A stretch of DNA of 64,000 bases from Desulfonema magnum (lineage in GTDB: Bacteria; Desulfobacterota; Desulfobacteria; Desulfobacterales; 4be13). Within the stretch, counting starts at the first letter, position 1; every line of letters starts with the position of its first letter. Below are positions 52,272 to 61,007 of this stretch, one piece after another. A model generated the notes under the pieces. That model had not been told where the DNA came from. It searched no databases and saw nothing but the letters and a program-made list of their open reading frames with translations. Position numbers and translations under genes: made by a program. The DNA lies in contig NZ_CP061800.1 of NCBI RefSeq assembly GCF_017377395.1, positions 4,485,633 through 4,549,632 on the forward strand. Reading direction: 5' to 3'.

Positions 52272-53846
52272 TCATTGCGTATTCAGAAGTTCCGGAAAGG
52301 TCATTTTCTTTTGGATACATTTCTCCATCAGAGAACAGTTCACGCTGAACTCATTTCCGGATTTTCTCAATAATTCCAAATAGGGTTTGCTTTCAAGGGC
52401 TTCGTATAAATCCCGGGTGGTCATGCGGGCAAATTTCACATATTGCGATCTGCCGGACGGTGTTGCCCCGACCCTCGGTTTTGTGAATCCGTCATACGCG
52501 GTCAGTCCGGGCGGTATCCGCAAAAAAACAGGCTCCATGTCAATGCCCACGGTTCGTATGCTTAACGCACGGTTGCAATTAAACGAGGTGTACCAGGGGG
52601 CGGAAAGTGATCCCCGGAGCATTTCAAAATTGCGGCATCCTTTGGTTTCAAAAACAAGGAATTTCCCCCGGGAAAGCCCTTCGATCTGTTCAATAAGGGC
52701 TTCGGAAATGTGGCGGACATCCATGCAGCCGGCCATGGGCCCCGCGGAAGAGACCAAAAAACGTCCCTCGCGCCGCAGCAGGGATAATTTTGCAAAAACC
52801 GGATCATCAAGCACATCCGGCAGATCATCACAGGCAAAATCATTTCCATATCTGCCGTTTCTCGGAACAAACAACAGATAAAGCTGATGGTTTCTTTGCA
52901 TCATGATTTCAAATCGTTTCAGGTCAACAAGGGATTCCATATAATCATCACTGAAAAACACCAGCAGCGTCGGTTCCTCAGCATCAACAACCTCCTGAAA
53001 ATACCTATCCATGGAATCAAGACCAAATCTCTCGCCGGATGCGCTGCTCAAGGATATCATCATCTTCGAAACCTGATCAAGTTCATCACGGGAAACCGCA
53101 TGAACGGAGTTCATGTCTTTTATCCAGGTTTTCTCAATGGGAATCAGGTCCTGGTTTAACAGGGCCGAGGCCGCGGACGCACTGCTTTTCAAATTGATTC
53201 CCACATATCCGGACAAAACCGAGATGTGGATGAGCTGACGGATGCCCGAATCCGTGGGCCGGAGGGTTCCGTTGGCGTCCAGACAGGATATCAGGGACAT
53301 GGCAAGCCGATGGCATATCTTGTTAAAGGTTTCGTATAAGTAAGGCTCATCTGGTGATGTATCTTTTTCAGTGATCATCATGATCATGCGGATAAACACA
53401 TCTTCATACATCTGCTGAGGAATCAGTTCGCAAAGGGGATGACCGCGGTTGTCTCTGAATTCCAGAATAATTCTGACTTTCTCTGTCACTTCCTCTCTGA
53501 ATTCGCCTGACAAGGCTGTCGCCGATGCGACAGGAGAACCATTTTTCATTCTCATAAGGGTCCGGGTCACAATACGGTTCAGCCAGTTGTCATAAGTCTC
53601 AACCCTGTCTTTCAGAGTGTCCTGAAATAGCTCCGGGAACCCTTTCCGCAGCCCAATGGAAGATGTCCCGGGCACCCGGTGCGGACCAAAAAAAGGTTCA
53701 ATCCTGTTTTCGGGGGCCGCGTTGTTCTCCTTTGACAAGATCAGCCGGACCATCTCGGACTGAAATAACGGAGAAGATCCGGCCAGTTGTTCGGAAGAGG
53801 AAATCACGGCCTTGAATTTTTGATGAAATGATAATGTCAGAGTCAT
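52272..53846 (-). CDS. DUF89-like (ARMT1/damage-control phosphatase-related) protein
   Basis: 524 residues. The family is not certain. The C-terminal core (about 294-410) follows the DUF89 order: LLVFFSDDYMESLVDLKRFE (Asp-rich turn and helix), LLFVPRNGRYGNDFACDDL (Asn-Asp pair, compare NDat..D), GRFLVSSAGPMAGCMDVRHIS, and FLVFETKGCRNFEML, close to the KGqgNfE signature. The N-terminal half is helical. DUF89 enzymes are metal-dependent phosphatases acting on damaged phospho-metabolites. The IS end lies 10 bp past its stop, so the insertion just missed it. The PEP-synthase-like operon lies upstream on the same strand, beyond a family A element. Confidence 0.55.
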   Translation of the reverse strand: MTLTLSFHQKFKAVISSSEQLAGSSPLFQSEMVRLILSKENNAAPENRIEPFFGPHRVPGTSSIGLRKGFPELFQDTLKDRVETYDNWLNRIVTRTLMRMKNGSPVASATALSGEFREEVTEKVRIILEFRDNRGHPLCELIPQQMYEDVFIRMIMMITEKDTSPDEPYLYETFNKICHRLAMSLISCLDANGTLRPTDSGIRQLIHISVLSGYVGINLKSSASAASALLNQDLIPIEKTWIKDMNSVHAVSRDELDQVSKMMISLSSASGERFGLDSMDRYFQEVVDAEEPTLLVFFSDDYMESLVDLKRFEIMMQRNHQLYLLFVPRNGRYGNDFACDDLPDVLDDPVFAKLSLLRREGRFLVSSAGPMAGCMDVRHISEALIEQIEGLSRGKFLVFETKGCRNFEMLRGSLSAPWYTSFNCNRALSIRTVGIDMEPVFLRIPPGLTAYDGFTKPRVGATPSGRSQYVKFARMTTRDLYEALESKPYLELLRKSGNEFSVNCSLMEKCIQKKMTFPELLNTQ

Positions 53847-53896
53847 TTTTTACTCAGCAGATATGATTGGTTGATTCGGAATTGGGAATTGCATTA

Positions 53897-54193
53897 CTCG
53901 ATAATCAAATTTTTTCTGATTTAAGAAGCTCCGGACAGATCCGGAGTGCAAAAATTGTATTTTTGCAATTGCGAAAAAACATTTTTCGCACTCCGGAGCT
54001 GCTACAAATATGCCGCCCCCACGGGGCTTTGCCGGGCTCCCCTAAATCCGTTATAATCAGAATTTTTGATCCGATCCGGTCGGACAGTCTGCCTTTCTGT
54101 GAAAATAGGAATCCGCTTTCCGGAGATTTTACGAATTCGGAGGCAGTGGATTCCTGCTTTCGCAGGAATGGCAAAAAAAACTTGATTATCGAG
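53897..54193. mobile_element. MITE-like element, family A copy 5, with nested repeats
   Basis: CTCGATAATCAAATTTTTTC at 53897 and ATCGAG at 54188-54193. Inside are a family F palindrome (TCCGGAGTGC at about 53939 to GCACTCCGGA) and half a family E element (CTACAAATATGCC to CCGTTATAATCAG, about 54001-54062), so other repeats have inserted into it. Flanks share only TA. Confidence 0.65.
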
Positions 54194-54202
54194 TAACAGG
54201 AA

Positions 54203-56401
54203 TTAAATGTCTCCGGCTCCCACCGTGACAATCCCCAGGAACCCATCTACTGTGACCTCGTCGCCGGTTCGGATGAAGCTGGTGGCATTGGCGATCCCGG
54301 TCACGCAGGGCAGACCATATTCCCTGGCAATGATGGCCCCATGAATCAGCATACCGCCTCTGCGTTCAACCACGCCCGAGGCCAGCGGCACAACAAAGGT
54401 CATGTTGGGATCCACCGCGTCGCACACCAGCACTTCTCCGGCCTTAAATTCCGCAAGCTCGGAATGCTGCTGAATCACCCGGGCCTTGCCTCTGCACAGC
54501 CCCGGACCCGCGGGCTGTCCCACCAGCTGCCGGGGTTTTATTTCAAAAGACTGTCCGCTTTGTTTCTGATAAGGATTCATCGGCTCGGCGCGGTGTTCCA
54601 GATCATCCAGAACTGTTTTCAGTTCTTCTGACACAGATTGTGTTTCTCCGGATTGTGAAGATGCGTTTATTCGCTCTTTTGCAACCTGAACACATATCAG
54701 AACCTGGGCCTCAATCCGTCCCAGATAAATATTGTCATCATCCCTGAGACGATAACTTGAACGGGCCAGATCGAGCAATTCGCCAGCCCAGTCCCTCTCC
54801 TGCCCCTGGAAATGACTCAGAAACCGCTCTTTAAGGTCAGAAGCGCTGTCTGATTTTCGTTTGCGTTCACCCGGAACAGGATGCGCGGCCATTTCAAGAA
54901 GAATATTGAAAAGGGGCATCGCATCTTCAACACACTGGGTTCCGCCGGTCATGGAACAGGAGAGATCGCCGAATTTCTGGATAAAGCTTTCCACCTCAGC
55001 CAGAAACGCGGGTTTTATCCGGCCAGCGTCTCCCTGTCTCAGCTGCGCGGCAAGCTGCGGATCATGACGAATCTGTTCCGCCAGTTCCGCCAGAATCTGA
55101 TTTCGCTCCAGACTCGCCATTTCAGTCTGGGTCAGCAAATCAACAAATTCATAGGCATCTTTGGGCTGCATCACGTCATTATATACCTGCCCGAACAATC
55201 GCACCCCGTGAGCAAAGGGAATAAAATCCTCCCAGTAAACATTGACCCAGTTTTGATTCATCTCCCATCGCCGTCTGATCTCCTGTGCGAGTTCCTGATC
55301 TGACAGCGTATCCGGATCAGTCTCTGCCATTGTCCGGGCCGTTTCAATCATTTTGGGAATCAGCTCATGTTCGATCTTTTTACGCAGGGCCTTCAGGTTT
55401 TCAAAACTGCGATGCAGGCTCAGATACCAGCTTCGGTTGTCTCCGGGAGTCTCTCCGCCACTGCTCGTAATGGGGCGGGACTGAAGCAATAAAAGCGTGT
55501 TGTCTTTATAAGTCCATTCTGTATCCTGGGGCAGTTTAAAAAAATTTTCCGCCCGGAGCGACACATTGAAGACCCCCAGGACTTCATCCGGGTTCAGGGG
55601 CGGAACCGTTGACAGTTCAGGAGGCAGGGGACTCATCACAACTCCGTCACCATGGGGGATCATTTGTTGCTGACGCTGCGCGGGCGTATGCGTGAGAACA
55701 GTCTTTCGCTCCCGATCTAATATCCAGCGATCCGGCTCCACCAGGCCGTCCACCAGGCCCTGATTCAGACCGTAAACCGATTCGATCACGGCCTGGGACG
55801 GATGGTTGGGATTTTTGGAAAAAGCCACACCGGAGCGGTCTCCCACGATAATTTCCTGGATAACCACCGCCATGGCGCTTTTTTCCGCATCCAGCCCGAT
55901 TTCCTGACGGTACAGCAGGGCCGCGTCAGACCAGAGCGAGGCCCAGACCTTGCGAATATGCGCTAAAATGGCATCCGTGCCCTGAATATTCAGATAAGAC
56001 TCGTGCAATCCCGCAAACGACGCATGTGCATCATCTTCTTCCGGGGCTGAGGAACGCACCACAACCCGCTTGTCTTTAAATCGGTTTGCAATCTCCTGCC
56101 GGAGCCTCGTCCCGATCTCTTCCGGCATGGGGGTTCGCAGAAACATATTGCGAATCCGCGTGGCACAATCCCAAATTTCCTCCCATCGCATTTCTTTGAA
56201 ATTCTTTCGGTTCAGTTCAATCAGGACGCGTTCGCGAAGGCCCGTGCGCAGCACGAACTGATCATACGCATCCACGGTCAGGCAAAGGGTTTCCGGAATC
56301 GTGAATCCGTTTCCGGCCAGTTGCGCCAGGGCATAGCCTTTGCCTCCGACCCGGTCCCGGTCGCCAGAGGTGATTTCAGATATGTTCAGAATCCAGTTCA
56401 T
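54203..56401 (-). CDS. PEP synthase-like/rifampicin phosphotransferase-type dikinase
   Basis: 732 residues in the order ATP-grasp domain (about 1-315, with GGKGYALAQLAGNGFTIPE, VVVRSSAPEEDDAHASFAGLHESYLN and NQGLVDGLVEPD), a helical middle region (about 330-600), and a C-terminal swivelling phosphohistidine domain (GGMLIHGAIIAREYGLPCV, His near 687). The PEP-binding TIM barrel of PpsA/PPDK is absent. This matches the rifampicin phosphotransferase layout, in which the middle domain binds the acceptor. It should split ATP and phosphorylate an unknown small molecule. Its ATG overlaps the PPOX-gene stop by four bases, so the two are co-translated. Confidence 0.85.
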   Translation of the reverse strand: MNWILNISEITSGDRDRVGGKGYALAQLAGNGFTIPETLCLTVDAYDQFVLRTGLRERVLIELNRKNFKEMRWEEIWDCATRIRNMFLRTPMPEEIGTRLRQEIANRFKDKRVVVRSSAPEEDDAHASFAGLHESYLNIQGTDAILAHIRKVWASLWSDAALLYRQEIGLDAEKSAMAVVIQEIIVGDRSGVAFSKNPNHPSQAVIESVYGLNQGLVDGLVEPDRWILDRERKTVLTHTPAQRQQQMIPHGDGVVMSPLPPELSTVPPLNPDEVLGVFNVSLRAENFFKLPQDTEWTYKDNTLLLLQSRPITSSGGETPGDNRSWYLSLHRSFENLKALRKKIEHELIPKMIETARTMAETDPDTLSDQELAQEIRRRWEMNQNWVNVYWEDFIPFAHGVRLFGQVYNDVMQPKDAYEFVDLLTQTEMASLERNQILAELAEQIRHDPQLAAQLRQGDAGRIKPAFLAEVESFIQKFGDLSCSMTGGTQCVEDAMPLFNILLEMAAHPVPGERKRKSDSASDLKERFLSHFQGQERDWAGELLDLARSSYRLRDDDNIYLGRIEAQVLICVQVAKERINASSQSGETQSVSEELKTVLDDLEHRAEPMNPYQKQSGQSFEIKPRQLVGQPAGPGLCRGKARVIQQHSELAEFKAGEVLVCDAVDPNMTFVVPLASGVVERRGGMLIHGAIIAREYGLPCVTGIANATSFIRTGDEVTVDGFLGIVTVGAGDI

Positions 56402-56850
56402 TGTGTGAAATGAAACTCCATAACATTTTGAAAATTTTTGACAAGATAATAGGAAGCCGCGGTCACCCGTACCAGCGCACAGGTGGGGGATTTGGCAAAT
56501 TCTTCCAAGTGGGGATGTTTTGCCAGATAAAGAGGCAGGACACGGGTCCGGTCATCTCCGGTGATTTCCTCAGCCTTGCCCACGGCTGTCACTGCAATGG
56601 CCTGGTGAAAGTCGGTGTTCTGATTGGTGCTGTTGTTGATGAGAAGTGCCACCCGGGAATCCGCACTCAGATTGGCAAATTTGCGTGTGGCCCTAGGGGT
56701 GACAAAGTAAAGATATTTCAGGTCGTCCGTGGTGACAAACGCCACCAGGTTCGCATAGGGTTGTTCTTCGTTGTGGGTGGCGAGAACTGCAAGATTTTGG
56801 GACACAAACAGTTCTCGGATTTGCCTTTGGATGTCTTCTGCTTTTTCCAT
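56398..56850 (-). CDS. pyridoxamine 5'-phosphate oxidase-family (FMN-binding split barrel) protein
   Basis: 150 residues with the PPOX fold: QNLAVLATHNEEQPYANLVAFVT (strands 1-2), YLYFVTPRATRKFANLSADSRVALLI (FMN phosphate contacts) and AIAVTAVGKAEEI. Members reduce or bind F420, FMN or haem and are seldom true PLP enzymes. The ATG at 56850 has GGAG at eight bases; an ATG 13 codons earlier is less likely. It overlaps the dikinase gene by ATGA. The pair suggests a redox step plus a phosphorylation on the same metabolite or drug. Confidence 0.85.
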   Translation of the reverse strand: MEKAEDIQRQIRELFVSQNLAVLATHNEEQPYANLVAFVTTDDLKYLYFVTPRATRKFANLSADSRVALLINNSTNQNTDFHQAIAVTAVGKAEEITGDDRTRVLPLYLAKHPHLEEFAKSPTCALVRVTAASYYLVKNFQNVMEFHFTQ

Positions 56851-57442
56851 GAACAGATCTCCGGGGAAAAAATTAATTTTTTCGGTCACTAATAAATCAG
56901 CGTCTCAAAGCCATGAGCCGCAGTCTTTAGTCTGCTTTGAAAAATACCAGAAACTTGTTATTTTCCTCCTCTTGGGAACAGGCTCTGCAAAGCAGGGGGG
57001 ATTGGCAGAACCCTATCCTTATGTTTTGTCAATTTTAGGCAAAAGTGTATTCTTTTTTATTAATAATGGTTCGGACAGGTTTTGATAATTAGGGACGATA
57101 AAAATTTTAACCTGTTGAAATCAGAGGGATTAAATTTTTGAGTCGGAAATCGTCGAGCCTAATAAAAACAATGGGTTATAAAAATTTCCCGACAGATTAA
57201 TTAATATATACCCTATAAAAAAATAATAAGCAACCGTCATTAGATCGAAAACGTTTCATTCTGCCTGTGAAACTACAGGGATTTTATTTATTAACAATAT
57301 GAAATCATTAATAGAATAAAACTTTACAGTTTTCATCGGCTCGAAAAAAATTCGAATATCCAAAAATTTTCGATCTACTGACACTAACATATCACAAATG
57401 CTCTGCCTATCGGCTGTCCTTCCAACACTGAAAAACTTTTAG
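56851..57442. other. AT-rich spacer
   Basis: No gene was seen. Much of 57060-57380 is A/T-rich. GTTTTCATCGGCTCGAAAA and TTTTCGATCTACTGA resemble bits of other repeats in the window. It presumably holds the promoter of the PPOX-dikinase operon. Confidence 0.35.
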
Positions 57443-57474
57443 GAATTTCCCCAAAAATAAAATACCCGGAACAT

Positions 57475-57950
57475 AGGGTGGGTTCCGCTTCGCTCCACCC
57501 ACCCTATGTTTTTTGTATCCGGGTATGTTTATTTCGAGAAAAGCGGTGGGTTCCGCTTCGCTCCACCCACCCTACGTTTTTTGTATCCGGGTATGTTTAT
57601 TTCGAGAAAAGCGGTGGGTTCCGCTTCGCTCCACCCACCCTACGTTTTTTGTATCCGGGTATGTTTATTTCGAGAAAAGCGGTGGGTTCCGCTTCGCTCC
57701 ACCCACCCTACGTTTTTTGTATCCGGGTATGTTTATTTCGAGAAAAGCGGTGGGTTCCGCTTCGCTCCACCCATCCTACGTTTTTTGTATCCGGGTATGT
57801 TTATTTCGAGAAAAGCGGTGGGTTCCGCTTCGCTCCACCCATCCTACGTTTTTTGTATCCGGGTATGTTTATTTCGAGAAAAGCGGTGGGTTCCGCTTCG
57901 CTCCACCCACCCTACGTTTTTTGTATTCGGGTATGTTTATTTCGAGTTCC
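57475..57950. repeat. 68-bp tandem array, seven units
   Basis: Units start at 57475 (slightly different), 57543, 57611, 57679, 57747, 57815 and 57883, each with a GGTGGG(TTCCGCTTCGCT)CCACCC hairpin, then CCTACGTTTTTTGTATCCGG and GTATGTTTATTTCGAG. Copies differ by single C/T changes. Three plus-strand frames stay open through it, but there is no ribosome site or conserved start. Both flanks (AAATACCCG, GTTCCCTT) match the single unit at 23905-24012. Confidence 0.9.
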
Positions 57951-58118
57951 CTTGAAGCGTGTTTGAAAAATAATTCCAAATGCGGCCCGGGAAGTTAAAG
58001 GAGACAGATACTGTTTTTGACATCTTTATTGAGAGACATATCCTGAAAAAAAGTTTTGTCTGACCTTGACAAATAAAAAAAATTTAGTTAATTTCATCAG
58101 ATTTTATAAGAATTATAC

Positions 58119-58327
58119 TGATGATAAAGGATTTTGGGGAGGTCGGTCCGCCCCCTGAGCTTGTCGAAGGGAAGCGGCTACTGTTTCGACAAGCTCAACG
58201 ATCGGTCCGGGCTGTTCCCATTTCCCCCCCGGGCCTGTCTGAGGGGCCTTTCGAAGAATCCGGAATATACGTTTTTTCCGTATGTTCCGCTGTTTTATCG
58301 GGGCCTTCCCAAAATCCGTTATAATCA
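58119..58327. mobile_element. palindromic element, family E copy 2
   Basis: TGATGATAAAGGATTTTGGG at the left and the complement of TGATTATAACGGATTTTGGG at the right end (58327). It contains a CTGAGCTTGTCGAAGGG/TTCGACAAGCTCA pair shared with 29.9 kb. Confidence 0.6.
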
Positions 58328-58664
58328 GCTCTTTTTCAGAAGCGGATAGGATTAAACAAAAATTAGAGGAAATTGGCATTTATTTATACCGAATGGTTAT
58401 TAATAAAGCCAGAATGCCGAATATTCCTGATCAAATTCAAAATGAATTTAAAAAACAAAAAAAATAATGTTTCCATTTGCACCAGAGCCTCTTGTTGGAT
58501 TAACTCCTCTTCATCACTATATCAAAGCCGACAAAAAGATATTTATGGATTTCTAAGCTGAACTGTTTTATACGGGTGGAGAGGTTTTCAAAATGTCTTA
58601 CCTTCATTAGAGAAGTGTTTGATGAACGTGACATAAAAACTATATCTGATTATTAGTATTCCCC
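58328..58664 (+). pseudogene. gene fragments downstream of the family E element
   Basis: From 58334 an open stretch reads SEADRIKQKLEEIGIYLYRM to a stop at about 58465; it resembles the extreme C-terminus of some aminoacyl-tRNA synthetases (ADxIRxxLxxxGI), but the match is too short to rely on. An overlapping ATG (58467) opens 29 more codons. Both look like remnants cut off by the element upstream. Confidence 0.25.
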
Positions 58665-58817
58665 TGGGGTGATGAAAATGTCACAAACCGAGCTGATAAT
58701 TGCGATCCCATTTTTATTCCGCAATTTTTTATCATTAAAAATCAGGAAGTAAAAAAATGCGAGGAACAAAAATGGGATCAGTTTTTTCAAAGCCTTGGAA
58801 ACATTTTCATCACCCCA
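58665..58817. mobile_element. 153-bp MITE-like element with 9-bp target duplication (family C)
   Basis: Perfect 17-bp terminal inverted repeats TGGGGTGATGAAAATGT. The direct repeat GTATTCCCC flanks it (58656-58664 and 58818-58826). The interior has further inverted symmetry around GATCCCATTTTT and no coding capacity. Confidence 0.88.
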
Positions 58818-58971
58818 GTATTCCCCCCTAATTCATCTGAAATCTGAAAACAAAGACAGGGGAATCGAAAATTGGAAAACAGTTTTCGAGTAAAAAAAGC
58901 CTAACCCTGTCAGATTTTCGGAGTCTTGCATTGGCTATATATCAATCCGTTATAATTATAGGGAATAATAT

Positions 58972-60282
58972 ATGAATTTTAAAAATTATATCCGCAACGA
59001 ATTTGGAAAAACTGATACACCGGAAAACACTATCCGTAATATCGTCGCCGGATTTGACCGGCTGGGCTATGATATTCAATATATGCCTTTTCAGTTTTCA
59101 GACCAGATTCATTGGTCCAACATTTGTATCTATTCCATTAATATGGAATGTCAGGGAAAGGGCCTGACACCTCTGCTTTCCAAGGCCAGTGCCCACGCAG
59201 AACTGGCCGAGCGGTTCAGCGGCGGGCTGTTCTTCCAAGCATTTGAAGAACAAGTTCGCTTTAACATGCCTGCCCTTTACAGTCGGGAAGTCAACCGTTT
59301 TTTAAACTATGAATGGCTGAATGGCTATGTCAACAGCCACCAGGATAACTTGAAAACTGAATACCTGTCTGTTGAAACACTGTTAAGCAGCCAGTCCCAC
59401 CTGACTTCGGAGGATATCAAGGAAATCAAAAACAGCCAGCTGGCCAGACACTGGGTAGATGGCTATTCGATAATGCAGGACAAAACCGTCAAGGTTCCCA
59501 TTAATTTTATTGCCTACATTAACGCTTCCAATGGCATGGCAGCCGGAAATACTTTGGAGGAGGCCATTATTCAGGCTACATGCGAAGTCTTTGAACGGCA
59601 CACCCAAATTCAGATCATCAAGCCTGAGCAAACCATCCCCACCATTGACATGAATACACTTAAAAATGACCGCCTGAAGTCCATGATCGCATTTTATGAA
59701 AACGAAAATGTTGAAATCATCCTAAAGGATTTCTCTATGGGCGGACAATTTCCAAGCATCGGTGTGCTGTTTATCAATCACAATCTGCGGGTTGGAAGAC
59801 TGGAGCATAAGATTCTCATACCAGGTGTTTCTCTCAATTTGGAGGAAGCGCTCAGTCGCTGTCTGACTGAATACATGCAGGGCCGCAGCACTCTGATGAC
59901 CTCCCGTCCTGATATGGACAGGCCAGTCATCCATCGTTCCCGCATCTCCAATTTTTATCTGCTGTTCAAGTGCTGTGTCTCTCAAAAAGATATTTCCTTT
60001 TTGGAAAAAGGTGATACCATTGCTCTCAGGGACAGTATAAACGGAGATATTTTATCAGAAATCGAAGCAATCAAAAAGGTATGCCGTGATCTTGATACCG
60101 ATCTTATTGTTTTGGATCTCACCCATCCGGTACTGGAATTTCCCGTAGTTCGAGTTGTTATGCCTGGCATTTCGGACTTTCTTCCATTTGTTTATAAGGA
60201 TATTTTAACGTCGGCTGACACCAGCCCGGGTGCTGTCTGGCGTGGAGAACATTTTAAAAACGTAATGAATTCTTTTTTTTGA
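58972..60282 (+). CDS. YcaO-domain protein
   Basis: 436 residues with the three ATP-binding helices of YcaO: SKASAHAELAERFSGG (about 70-85), GNTLEEAIIQATCEVFERH (about 190-210) and LNLEEALSRCLTEYMQGR (about 285-300), plus VVRVVMPGISDFLPF near the end. YcaO enzymes use ATP to activate amide carbonyls, making azolines, thioamides or amidines in peptides and proteins. The C-terminus lacks the PxPxP end typical of azoline cyclodehydratases. No TfuA, E1-like or precursor gene is adjacent. It is bounded by repeat elements on both sides and appears monocistronic. AGGGAA lies ahead of the ATG. Confidence 0.88.
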   Translation: MNFKNYIRNEFGKTDTPENTIRNIVAGFDRLGYDIQYMPFQFSDQIHWSNICIYSINMECQGKGLTPLLSKASAHAELAERFSGGLFFQAFEEQVRFNMPALYSREVNRFLNYEWLNGYVNSHQDNLKTEYLSVETLLSSQSHLTSEDIKEIKNSQLARHWVDGYSIMQDKTVKVPINFIAYINASNGMAAGNTLEEAIIQATCEVFERHTQIQIIKPEQTIPTIDMNTLKNDRLKSMIAFYENENVEIILKDFSMGGQFPSIGVLFINHNLRVGRLEHKILIPGVSLNLEEALSRCLTEYMQGRSTLMTSRPDMDRPVIHRSRISNFYLLFKCCVSQKDISFLEKGDTIALRDSINGDILSEIEAIKKVCRDLDTDLIVLDLTHPVLEFPVVRVVMPGISDFLPFVYKDILTSADTSPGAVWRGEHFKNVMNSFF

Positions 60283-60297
60283 AATTCGGGGGACACA

Positions 60298-60445
60298 TAA
60301 GTACCTAACCATAAGTTTTCGATATTTGACCGGGGAAGAAACCCGGCTTTTTTTCCGGAATGATCCGTTGCCCCTGAGGGAAAAAGCCGGGTTTCTCCGC
60401 CGTTCGCAGAAAAAAATGTATAAAAAACTTTTGATCGGGTACTTA
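60298..60445. repeat. family D palindromic element, copy 2
   Basis: TAAGTACCTAACCATAAG (left) and GATCGGGTACTTA (right) enclose GAAACCCGGCTTTTT and AAAAAGCCGGGTTTC. It starts 15 bp after the YcaO stop and may double as its terminator. Confidence 0.65.
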
Positions 60446-60730
60446 CTTATAGGCTTTAAGAAAAAGATTATCCGGAGTGCGAAAACAGAGCGCAGCGGTT
60501 TTTCGCACACAACTTCTTAAAAGCTGTAGATCATATTCTGCAACAATATAGGTTTCAAGTGTATGAAATAAAGGTTTGTCAAAGTCTTCAAATCTGAAAA
60601 TATTAAGACCTTTGTCCAGCCAGAGAGAACAATTCTCTTCTCCTCGAATCTGAACTCTCCTGAAATGAGGGATTTCCTTGGATGAATCCAGAAGATCGTA
60701 TTTTATTTTTACGTTCTTACCCTCATACAT
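60443..60730 (-). CDS. small hypothetical protein, 3' end run into repeat (95 aa)
   Basis: ATG at 60730. The first 70 residues look protein-like and acidic (KNVKIKYDLLDSSKEIPHF, GEENCSLWLDKGLNIFRFED, LETYIVAEYDLQLL). The last 25 (SCVRKTAALCFRTPDNLF) are translated family F repeat. It was probably a longer or differently ended gene, now truncated by the repeat. No family recognised. Confidence 0.35.
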   Translation of the reverse strand: MYEGKNVKIKYDLLDSSKEIPHFRRVQIRGEENCSLWLDKGLNIFRFEDFDKPLFHTLETYIVAEYDLQLLRSCVRKTAALCFRTPDNLFLKAYK

Positions 60731-60751
60731 TTTCTGAACGGTTCACGGATA

Positions 60752-60999
60752 TAAGTACCTGATCACTCGATGTTCAAGTTTTTTGACCCGGTTCGACTAA
60801 AAAGCCTGTCATTCCTGCTTTCGCAGGAATGACAGAAAAAAACTTGAACATCGAGTGATCAAAAATTTTTTATACATGTTTTTTTCTGCGAGCGGCAGAG
60901 AAACCCGGGTTTTTCCTTTGTCGGAGAAGCATCATTCCGGAAAAAAAAAGCCGGGTTTCTTCTCCGGGCAGATATTAAAAATTTATGGTTAGGTACTTA
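60752..60999. repeat. family D element, copy 3, carrying a nested family A element
   Basis: Outer ends TAAGTACCTGATCA (60752) and TTATGGTTAGGTACTTA (ending 60999) with the CCCGGGTTTTT/AAAAAGCCGGG core. At 60766-60855 a 90-bp family A element (CTCGATGTTCAAGTTTTTT...ATCGAG) is inserted, flanked by TGATCA (60760-60765 and 60856-60861). The uninterrupted copy 2 reads CCCGATCAAAAG at this place. Confidence 0.8.
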
Positions 61000-61007
61000 G
61001 ACATTTT

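Noticed and set aside
57478..57998. Three long overlapping plus-strand frames across the 68-bp array (about 150-160 codons each)
   Set aside because: All three frames are open because the repeat unit lacks stops; the translations are the same repeat read in rotation, and no ribosome-binding site or family match is present.
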